In this document: in pieces, positions 1 to 5,591 of the stretch | Numbering within the stretch: position 1 is the first letter of the stretch | Layout of the letters: the number at the start of each line of letters is the position of its first letter | Source: Flavobacteriales bacterium | GTDB taxonomy: Bacteria > Bacteroidota > Bacteroidia > NS11-12g > UBA955 | Reading direction: 5' to 3' | Assembly (NCBI GenBank): GCA_947472115.1 | Contig: CANIZU010000130.1 | Coordinates: forward strand, 1 to 5,591 | DNA length: 5,591 bases | The notes under the pieces: model-generated | What the model saw: only the letters and a program-made list of their open reading frames with translations | Database searches by the model: none | What the model was told of the DNA's origin: nothing | Program-made: the position numbers and the translations under genes

Positions 1-552
1 CTAGAATTTCTTGGCGATGCAATCTTGGATGCCGTTGTCGCCGAAATTTTATTTAAGCAGTTCCCCAATAAAAACGAAGGCTTTCTAACCGAAATGCGCA
101 CCCGAATTGTAAACCGGGAGCAGTTGGGTTATTTGGCGAGTAAACTCGGTTTGGTGGAAATCATGGACATCAAACGAGATCTGCATTCTAATAAAATTGC
201 GATGAAAACCATCGGGGGCAATGCCTTGGAGGCGCTTATCGGTGCGATTTATTTGGACAGAGGTTTTTTGGCCGCTCGAGAGTTTGTAAGTCAGCGTTTG
301 GTGGGGCAGTATTTGGACATGGAAAAACTCATGGCCACAGCGGTTTCGCATAAGGCTTTGATTATGAAATGGGCCCAGCAAAATCATAAGGTGTTGCGGT
401 TCGACAGTGAGTCACAGGTTGAAAATCGAAATGATTTGCATTCGGTGAGTTTGGTGATCGACGATGAGATTTGGTTCACCGAGGTCAACCACAGTCGTAA
501 GAAAGCAGAGGAGTTGTGCTCTGAAAAAGCCTGTCGGAAATTGGGACTTTAA
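1..552 (+). CDS. rnc: Ribonuclease III, 3' part (5' end outside window)
   Basis: This enzyme cuts double-stranded RNA in the cytoplasm, processing rRNA precursors and structured mRNAs. The frame is open from base 1, giving 183 residues to a TAA at 550-552; the N-terminus lies outside the window. The first residues read LEFLGDAIL, the RNase III signature. E2 and D6 correspond to E. coli E41 and D45. The second catalytic block, GNALEALIGAIYLD, begins at residue 73, with E77 matching E. coli E117. N74 stands where E. coli has metal-ligand D114. From about residue 110 a double-stranded-RNA-binding domain follows, ending in HSRKKAEELCSEKACRKL, a variant of the usual SKKxAE..AA helix. The TTG at 25 lies inside the signature motif and is not a start. 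In Bacteroidota rnc commonly follows acpP-fabF; that is expected upstream but not visible. The gene overlaps the convergent helicase gene by 4 bases. Confidence 0.96.
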   Translation, partial: LEFLGDAILDAVVAEILFKQFPNKNEGFLTEMRTRIVNREQLGYLASKLGLVEIMDIKRDLHSNKIAMKTIGGNALEALIGAIYLDRGFLAAREFVSQRLVGQYLDMEKLMATAVSHKALIMKWAQQNHKVLRFDSESQVENRNDLHSVSLVIDDEIWFTEVNHSRKKAEELCSEKACRKLGL

Positions 553-3500
553 TCCGTTTCTTCGATATTTCCTTCTTCTAAGTCGACATCCTTTGGCATC
601 AAAATGACTTGTTCTGTTTGTTTTGCAAAGTTGCACCAGTAACAATCGGCTTTCCCGCAGCCATTCATAAATTCCAAGGTTTGCAGTTGATGGTTGGCTT
701 TCGCAATCCATTCCCGAAGCAATTTATTTTGATCGTCATCGTAGTGTAGCTTGATGAGCGGAAATTCCCCCTTTTCATCTTTTTCGATACAATCAATGAT
801 GGCCATATTGCACTGCCAAGATTTCCCCGGCTGTAAATTGCTCATAAGTTGGTAGACGCCCAATTGAAACCAATAGGGGTTTGGAAGTTTTCCTTGGCTT
901 CGCGGCCCCGGAGGGGCCGCCTTCTTCGCGGAATTTTCGGGTTTCCCGGTTTTGTAATCCACCACCGTAACCCGATTGCCATCAAAAACCATTTTATCCA
1001 AAAATCCTGAAATATTCACCCCGTCTATAACCGCGTTGATCATTCTCTCTGTCTGTACCAAGCTGTACTGCTTGAATTCGTCTTTCCTTGCCTCATAATA
1101 AGCCGGAAGTACGTCGTGTCCTTGTTGCATCCGCAGTTTGAATTGCTTCTCGTTAAACGCATGCCTCTCCTTGTACATCTCTTTGTCGAATTGCACCCTC
1201 AAATCCGATTCACTCATCCAAACCTTGTCCTTCGTCCATCGATCTACCCATTTGTGCATCGCCCCGTGCATCGCCGTTCCAAAAGCTGCCGCCGGAGATG
1301 GCGCATCGGGTACCCGAACGATTCTAGTGAAATAGAATTTTAAGCCACACTCCAAAATGCTATACAAAGTGGAAGGTGAGAACTTGAAATTGGCAGTTCT
1401 GCTCGCAATCCACTCCATTTTGTCGGATTTCAACTTCGGTTTCGATGTTCGCAATAACATCGCCTGGTTGGTGAGAATTAATCTCTCGGTTGGTATAGTT
1501 GTGCAGTCTCGCGCTTCCGATTCCAATGCCTCAGAAACAAAAGTGGAGGTGATTGCATCGCTGACTTTTGTGGCAGTAATCCGTTTCTGGTTGTAACTGA
1601 TATGCAAAGACTTCTTTGCTCGGGTGATGGCGACATAAAACAGACGACGTCGTTCCTCACTGCTTTCCTCATCAGTTGTTTCGTTTTTAAGTTGAATGTT
1701 CTTGCCATGAATCAACGATAAGATTCGGTATGGCATCCTCCCTGTATCGCTTTTTTCCCATTCTGTTTGATTGGCTCGAACCACAAATACATGATCAAAC
1801 TCCAAACCCTTACTGCTATGTGCTGTTATGAACTGAACACCCTCAGCCCTGCCAATGCGCTTTTCTAAAGGAACTGTAATGTCGTTGTTGATCATCTTTT
1901 TCACCGTTGCGATAAATTCATGGGGTTTCATGAATGGGGTTTTCTCACTCATTCTGATGGCAAATTCCATGAACGTTTGCAATACTTCCAAGGTCCATTC
2001 TTGGTCGTGCGATTTCAATGAATAAGCCAAATAGCCACCCTTGCTGTATATATCGCGAATCAATTCGGGTACGGTCAACCAACTCGCTTCCTTAATCCAT
2101 ACTTCGATGTTGTTCCAAAGTTCTATTAACGCCTCAGACGGTGAATTTGCAAACATATCGCCCTGGGTAGGCGACTTGATGATTTTTTGAATGTGCTCGC
2201 GCCAAGTGTATTTTTCTTTGCCGTCTTTTCTGCTGCTTGATCGGTCGGCATAGATGCTAACCGACATTTGATTTACCTCAAAACTGCTGATATCATAAAG
2301 CGGGCTGACCAATAATTTGTAAATTAAATGTTCCCCGCTGTTAGGCATTTCTAATTCTAGCGACAAGTATTCCAACCAATTGATTAAATGTTGGATCAAT
2401 GTTTCATTGAGGATATTTACCGGTCTGTGAATTACAAAAGGAACCTCAACGGCGTTAAACGCATCGGCCAAAACCAAGGCGTGCTTGTTCTGAGGAAACA
2501 ATACTGCGATTTCATTGGGTGTCTCACCTTCGGCGATAAGTTTTTTGATAGTTTCGGCCACACCAACCGCTTCGTGAAATTCATTGTTAAATAGGTTGTT
2601 GCTTGGCGATACCTGAGGATATTGCAAATTGTCGCCGCTGGCAATCAAATCCTTACTCAACCCCGGCATCTGATTCACCAATCGCAATGTGTTTTTATCA
2701 ATCAACCGTTTGGCGCTGTCCAGAATAGGCTGCGTACTACGATAATTTTTCACCAAAACCACTGTCTTTAAATGGGTTTCGTATTTCTCAGCAAATTTCA
2801 GCATGTTACTCACCTTTGCTCCTTGGAACGCATAAACGCTCTGATCATCGTCGCCCACTACAAAACAATTGGGTTCGTCTTGCCAATAATCAATCAATTT
2901 ATAAAGGATGTGATTTTGGATTCCACTTGTATCTTGGTATTCGTCGACCAGAATATATTGAAATTGCTCTTGGTAGGTAATGAGTAGTTCCTCGTCTGTA
3001 TCAAACGCCTTTGCCACCCATTCCAACATATCAGAAAATTCATACAAGCCCGCCGCCGCTTTCGCTCCTTTGTAATTCTCATAAAGATCCGCTGCCGCTT
3101 TTGCCTTTTTCCACGATGTCATTGCTTGATCGTAATCCTTCATTTTTAGATCACCAGCCATGTTCGGAGCCCGGTTCACTTTATACGTGTGGTTTGGGAA
3201 GGCTAGCTTGTAATTGTCGTGATCGCTAAGAAACGTTATCCAATCATTGATTTGCGACGCATCGATTTCTTCCGATTGCATGAGCGCCCACAACTTAGTT
3301 AAGTCTTTGCGGATCTGCTGCGCATCTTCATTGTACGATTTCAGGATGGATTGGGCGGGGAGCTTCTCGATGAGTCCTTGCACTAAGTCGATTTTATCCA
3401 ATTCGTCCATCACCCTTAGCTCGCGCCGTGAGAATTTCTCAGGATAGTCTTGAATTATTTTATTGCAAAGCCCGTGGAATGTATAAATGGGGACTTTATA

Positions 3501-3749
3501 AGCATCCGGACCCATAAATTGGCTGAGTCGTTTTTGCATCGCAGTGGAACCCGCTTCGGTATAGGTGAGGCAAAGGATGTTTTGTGGCTGCGTATCCGTT
3601 TTTTTTAGAATATTCAGAATCCGTGTGGCCAAGATTTGGGTTTTTCCCGTTCCCGGTCCGGCAATTACCATAACGGGTCCTTCAATGGCATCAACGGCAA
3701 GTTGCTGTTCTGTATTGAGTTTTTGATAGAGTTCTTCGAACGTCTGCAT
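549..3749 (-). CDS. UvrD/PcrA-type DNA helicase fused to RecB/Cas4-type PD-(D/E)XK nuclease
   Basis: This is a complete 1066-residue superfamily 1A helicase-nuclease, expected to unwind and cut DNA ends in the cytoplasm during repair or recombination. The helicase motifs are intact: Q motif LNTEQQLAV (11-19), Walker A GPGTGKT (31-37), motif II VDEYQDT (268-274), motif III GDDDQSVYAFQGA (299-311), motif IV NYRST (335-339), motif V TAHSSKGLEF (642-651) and motif VI VAITRAKKSL (706-715). The nuclease domain begins near FSPSTLYSILEC (790-801). It shows H828, D918 in SGFLDK, D931/K933 in DYKTG, and Q962/Y966 in the QxxxY motif. C801, C1031, C1036 and C1039 match the AddB/Cas4 pattern for a 4Fe-4S cluster. 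ATG at 3747-3749 fits the Q motif position. The architecture resembles AdnB-like or COG0210+COG2887 proteins more than classical RecB or AddA. The physiological role and any partner subunit are unknown, so I give no gene symbol. Confidence 0.95.
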   Translation of the reverse strand: MQTFEELYQKLNTEQQLAVDAIEGPVMVIAGPGTGKTQILATRILNILKKTDTQPQNILCLTYTEAGSTAMQKRLSQFMGPDAYKVPIYTFHGLCNKIIQDYPEKFSRRELRVMDELDKIDLVQGLIEKLPAQSILKSYNEDAQQIRKDLTKLWALMQSEEIDASQINDWITFLSDHDNYKLAFPNHTYKVNRAPNMAGDLKMKDYDQAMTSWKKAKAAADLYENYKGAKAAAGLYEFSDMLEWVAKAFDTDEELLITYQEQFQYILVDEYQDTSGIQNHILYKLIDYWQDEPNCFVVGDDDQSVYAFQGAKVSNMLKFAEKYETHLKTVVLVKNYRSTQPILDSAKRLIDKNTLRLVNQMPGLSKDLIASGDNLQYPQVSPSNNLFNNEFHEAVGVAETIKKLIAEGETPNEIAVLFPQNKHALVLADAFNAVEVPFVIHRPVNILNETLIQHLINWLEYLSLELEMPNSGEHLIYKLLVSPLYDISSFEVNQMSVSIYADRSSSRKDGKEKYTWREHIQKIIKSPTQGDMFANSPSEALIELWNNIEVWIKEASWLTVPELIRDIYSKGGYLAYSLKSHDQEWTLEVLQTFMEFAIRMSEKTPFMKPHEFIATVKKMINNDITVPLEKRIGRAEGVQFITAHSSKGLEFDHVFVVRANQTEWEKSDTGRMPYRILSLIHGKNIQLKNETTDEESSEERRRLFYVAITRAKKSLHISYNQKRITATKVSDAITSTFVSEALESEARDCTTIPTERLILTNQAMLLRTSKPKLKSDKMEWIASRTANFKFSPSTLYSILECGLKFYFTRIVRVPDAPSPAAAFGTAMHGAMHKWVDRWTKDKVWMSESDLRVQFDKEMYKERHAFNEKQFKLRMQQGHDVLPAYYEARKDEFKQYSLVQTERMINAVIDGVNISGFLDKMVFDGNRVTVVDYKTGKPENSAKKAAPPGPRSQGKLPNPYWFQLGVYQLMSNLQPGKSWQCNMAIIDCIEKDEKGEFPLIKLHYDDDQNKLLREWIAKANHQLQTLEFMNGCGKADCYWCNFAKQTEQVILMPKDVDLEEGNIEETD
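902..920. repeat. Perfect GC-rich palindrome inside the helicase-nuclease gene
   Basis: GCGGCCCC (902-909) and GGGGCCGC (913-920) are perfect 8-bp inverted arms around the 3-base loop GGA, all G or C except the A at 912, in a gene of moderate GC. On the coding (minus) strand it encodes AAPPGP and the first base of an Arg codon (residues 944-950), in the variable loop between the DYKTG and QxxxY nuclease motifs. An 8-bp direct repeat, CTTCGCGG, lies at 898-905 and 924-931; its left copy overlaps the left arm. There is no T-run after the hairpin on either strand, so it is not a standard terminator. It could be a copy of a dispersed palindromic element or a chance structure; one copy cannot decide. 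Confidence 0.7.
3027..3104 (-). repeat. Imperfect 13-residue tandem repeat in the helicase
   Basis: Residues 216-228 and 229-241 of the helicase begin AKAAADLYE and AKAAAGLYE, identical at 8 of 9 positions. At the DNA level the similar parts are 3078-3104 and 3039-3065, with 20 of 27 bases identical and a 39-bp offset. The second copy runs into YEFSDML, the conserved segment that is usually Y-DF-DML in UvrD-like helicases, so the first copy looks like the added one. The remaining 4 residues of each unit are not alike. It may be a decayed duplication or coincidence in an alanine-rich helix. Confidence 0.5.
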
Positions 3750-3753
3750 AATT

Positions 3754-3761
3754 GCAATATA
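3754..3761 (-). promoter_or_regulatory. Weak candidate -7 element for the helicase gene
   Basis: Read on the minus strand this is TATATTGC, a partial match to the Bacteroidota -7 consensus TAnnTTTG (one T short before the G). It ends 4 bases before the ATG of the helicase. No well-placed -33 TTG is visible; the nearest TTG, at 3787-3789 on the minus strand, is about 25 bases away, longer than usual. No Shine-Dalgarno sequence precedes the start, which is common in this phylum. Confidence 0.2.
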
Positions 3762-3766
3762 GCCAT

Positions 3767-3774
3767 TATCTTCG
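3767..3774 (+). promoter_or_regulatory. Candidate Bacteroidota -7 element for the DUF1599 operon
   Basis: TATCTTCG matches the Bacteroidota -7 consensus TAnnTTTG at all fixed positions but one. Only 7 bases separate it from the ATG at 3782, so transcription from it would give an mRNA with almost no leader. A TTG lies upstream at 3752-3754, but the 12-base spacing is shorter than the usual spacing of about 19. The whole divergent gap (3750-3781) is only 32 bp, so the start signals of the two operons must overlap each other or extend into the coding regions. Confidence 0.4.
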
Positions 3775-3781
3775 CATTTTT

Positions 3782-4312
3782 ATGAGCAACACCAAGCAAG
3801 AATATACCCATGTTTTGAACGCCTGTAGGGAAGTGTTTTTGAAGAAAAATCAAGATTATGGCACCTCTTGGCGGTTGTTTCGTCCTTCCAGCTTAACCGA
3901 TCAGATATATATCAAGGCGCAGCGAATTCGCAACATCGAAGAAACAGGTAGAAATGCCGTAGGCGATGACGTGCGCGGCGAGTTTATGGGCATCGTAAAT
4001 TACAGTTTGATTGCGCTCATTCAGTTGCATTACATTGGATTGCAAAAGGATCCTGAAGGAATTGAAGAAATAGCCAAGGTCTACGATGAATGGGCGGAGA
4101 AAACCCGTGATTTGATGTTGCTGAAAAATACAGATTATAGTGAAGTGTGGCGCGAGATGAGAATCAGCAGCTTCACCGATATGATTTTGGTGAAAATTGC
4201 ACGCATCAAACAGATAGAGGACAACGCCGGAAAAACTTCCGTGAGCGAAGGCGCCGATGCCAATTATCAAGATATTATTAATTATGCGATATTTGCTTTA
4301 ATACGATTATAG
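3782..4312 (+). CDS. DUF1599 protein with two tandem copies of the domain
   Basis: This 176-residue, probably cytoplasmic, soluble protein has no visible signal peptide or membrane segment. It consists of two homologous halves. KNQDYGTSW...SSLTDQIYIKAQRIRNIEE (residues 22-54) recurs as KNTDYSEVW...SSFTDMILVKIARIKQIED (115-147). Each half ends in a similar helix: IVNYSLIALIQL (71-82) and IINYAIFALIRL (165-176). D25, Y26 and W30 pair with D118, Y119 and W123. This is the DUF1599 family, whose single-domain relatives I recall as nucleotide-modification-associated in phage contexts; the biochemical function of the Bacteroidota form is not known to me. I chose ATG at 3782 over the in-frame TTG at 3752 because the ten extra residues are unlike the family and would span the candidate promoter. 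The membrane-protein gene follows after 7 bases, so co-transcription is likely. Confidence 0.9.
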   Translation: MSNTKQEYTHVLNACREVFLKKNQDYGTSWRLFRPSSLTDQIYIKAQRIRNIEETGRNAVGDDVRGEFMGIVNYSLIALIQLHYIGLQKDPEGIEEIAKVYDEWAEKTRDLMLLKNTDYSEVWREMRISSFTDMILVKIARIKQIEDNAGKTSVSEGADANYQDIINYAIFALIRL

Positions 4313-4319
4313 AAACAAG

Positions 4320-5591
4320 ATGCGGATACCTTACTTGATTGCCAGATTTTTAACCGGAGCACTGTTTGTGTTTTCTGGGATAGTAAAATTGAACGATCCT
4401 AGCGGTTTTGGGATCAAACTCAACGAATATTTTGATGTATTTGCCCAAGATCTAGCTACGCCGCAGGACTCTATGCGTTTGGTGGTGTTTTCTCAAGGGA
4501 AGAAAATCATCGACCAAAAAACGGTGTTGTACAGCTTCGATACCGAAAAAGAAATGGTTGTGGAAGCCCAAGGTGTTCTTGACGGGGGCGATGGGACAGC
4601 CGTTTTGCCAAAAATCAATGTTCGATGCAGCTGGGGTGGGTCATCCGTCGCGGAAGCAACGTTGGATGTGATGTTGCCTATTTCTAAGTCTATTGATTTT
4701 GAATTTGTGGCTCTTACGCCCGGACAAGAACTGCCAGTGGTTGGAAAGCTTAGTGCTCTTAAAAATGTCGGACATTTATCGTTCCCAGCACCAATGGTCG
4801 GAATGCCGGGTGGTGACTCTTCAACGGCGGAACCCCTTACATGGGAAGATATCTCTGTTTCTGAAAGTAAAGCAGTCAATATCGCCGCATTTGCCAAACC
4901 CAATGGTTCGCTGTTTGATTTCTTCAAGTGGTCCAAGGATTACAGTTTGTATTTGAGCGTTTTCTTCTGCGCCTTGGAAGTGTTACTGGGACTTGCGATG
5001 TTGATAGGCTGGAATATGCGTTTAACAGTGGCAATCACTGCGGCGTTGATATTGTTCTTTACCTTCCTAACCGGTTATAGCGCCTACTTCAACAAAGTGA
5101 CCGACTGCGGTTGTTTTGGTGATTTCTTGAAATTGAAGCCTTGGCACTCCTTCTATAAAGATTTGGTTTTGAGCGGATTGATTTTGATAATGATCGCCGG
5201 AATGAAACACAATGTCCCTTGGTTCTCTAAGCCCTTTGGGGTGAAATTGATGGGGGTGTTGAGCGTTTTGACATTGGCCTTTGGCGTCTACTGTTATATG
5301 TATCTGCCCGTTTGGGACTTCTTGCCGTATAAAATTGGAAACAACATCAAAACAGTAATGACCTTTGTTCCAGAAGGAGAGAGGAGCAGCGATAGCATCG
5401 AAATTACTTGGGTATTGTATAAACCGAACAAGCAAGGGGGCACCGATTCTATTACTTGCACCACCGCCGAATTTGAAGCCAAAATGGGAGAGGGGTATCA
5501 ATTTGATGCCGCAAAATCTCAACGTAAGAAATTGGTGATCGAAGGGTATAAGTCGCCCATTCACGATTTTGCCATCAATAACAATCAGACC
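4320..5591 (+). CDS. DoxX/MauE-like membrane protein, BT_3928 family (3' end outside window)
   Basis: ATG at 4320 opens 424 codons without a stop up to the right edge, so the gene is truncated. TM1 is at about 5-23 and is followed by the family-like segment KLNDPSGFGIKLNEYF. A long polar segment (about 47-205) precedes TM2 (about 208-230), TM3 (about 234-254), TM4 (about 281-295) and TM5 (about 308-328). Arg and Lys in the TM2-TM3 and TM4-TM5 loops place those loops in the cytoplasm. The long segment, the CGCFGD motif (263-268) and the C-terminus are therefore periplasmic. CGCFGD followed by an aromatic/KD segment is typical of MauE/DoxX-like proteins, thought to handle thiol-disulfide exchange. 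YLPVWDFLPYKIGNNI (328-343) and SPIHDFAI (412-419) match what I recall of the BT_3928 family, whose C-terminal part may be thioredoxin-like. The 7-bp gap after the DUF1599 gene suggests one operon; tpiA often follows. Confidence 0.88.
   Translation, partial: MRIPYLIARFLTGALFVFSGIVKLNDPSGFGIKLNEYFDVFAQDLATPQDSMRLVVFSQGKKIIDQKTVLYSFDTEKEMVVEAQGVLDGGDGTAVLPKINVRCSWGGSSVAEATLDVMLPISKSIDFEFVALTPGQELPVVGKLSALKNVGHLSFPAPMVGMPGGDSSTAEPLTWEDISVSESKAVNIAAFAKPNGSLFDFFKWSKDYSLYLSVFFCALEVLLGLAMLIGWNMRLTVAITAALILFFTFLTGYSAYFNKVTDCGCFGDFLKLKPWHSFYKDLVLSGLILIMIAGMKHNVPWFSKPFGVKLMGVLSVLTLAFGVYCYMYLPVWDFLPYKIGNNIKTVMTFVPEGERSSDSIEITWVLYKPNKQGGTDSITCTTAEFEAKMGEGYQFDAAKSQRKKLVIEGYKSPIHDFAINNNQT

Noticed and set aside
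902..920. GC-rich hairpin as an intrinsic terminator
   Set aside because: It is inside a coding region more than 350 bases before the stop, and no T-run follows on either strand.
3752..3781. TTG at 3752 as start of the DUF1599 protein
   Set aside because: It adds ten residues unlike the family, overlaps the candidate -7 element and would start almost on top of the divergent gene; ATG at 3782 is preferred.
3893..4270. 125-codon minus-strand reading frame
   Set aside because: Antisense to the DUF1599 gene, whose two-copy conservation proves the plus frame.
4493..4936. 147-codon minus-strand reading frame
   Set aside because: Antisense to the periplasmic segment of the DoxX-like gene; its composition looks like a shadow frame, and the plus frame is continuous through it.
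5067..5564. 165-codon minus-strand reading frame
   Set aside because: It lies wholly antisense to the DoxX-like gene, whose plus-strand frame has clear membrane segments and the CGCFGD motif; the minus frame has no recognisable domain.
549..5591. A defence island or mobile element built around the helicase-nuclease
   Set aside because: No transposase, integrase, toxin, methylase, effector or att-like repeat is present, and the flanking genes look like core Bacteroidota genes.

Overview
The window looks like core chromosome of a Bacteroidota bacterium, probably near the Flavobacteriales. The evidence is the pairing of a duplicated DUF1599 protein with a DoxX/MauE-like 'BT_3928 family' membrane protein, the lack of clear Shine-Dalgarno sequences before the visible starts, a TATCTTCG element resembling the Bacteroidota -7 box (TAnnTTTG), and an RNase III with the GNALEAL form of its second catalytic motif. 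Base composition is moderate, apart from one very GC-rich palindrome. I see no tRNA, rRNA, CRISPR array, transposase or phage gene.

Layout: (1) 1-552, plus strand: the 3' part of rnc (RNase III), cut by the left edge. (2) 549-3749, minus strand: a complete 1066-residue single-chain UvrD/PcrA-type helicase fused to a C-terminal RecB/Cas4-type PD-(D/E)XK nuclease with four cysteines placed for an iron-sulfur cluster. It converges on rnc, and the two stop codons share the palindrome TTAA. (3) 3750-3781: a 32-bp divergent gap that must hold the start signals of both flanking genes. (4) 3782-4312, plus strand: a DUF1599 protein made of two tandem copies of the domain. (5) 4320-5591, plus strand: a membrane protein whose frame stays open to the right edge. 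It has a DoxX/MauE-like core with a CGCFGD dithiol motif, an unusually large periplasmic segment between TM1 and TM2, and the start of a C-terminal periplasmic domain. Genes 4 and 5 are 7 bp apart and probably form an operon; from memory, tpiA often follows this pair in Bacteroidota.

Functionally the window joins RNA processing (rnc), DNA repair or end resection (helicase-nuclease), and a poorly understood conserved pair (DUF1599 plus a membrane dithiol protein). I found no clearly new defence or mobile system. The items most worth checking are the perfect GC-rich palindrome inside the nuclease domain, the Asn at a normally Asp metal-ligand position of RNase III, the periplasmic insertion in the DoxX-like protein, and the compact helicase-nuclease architecture.
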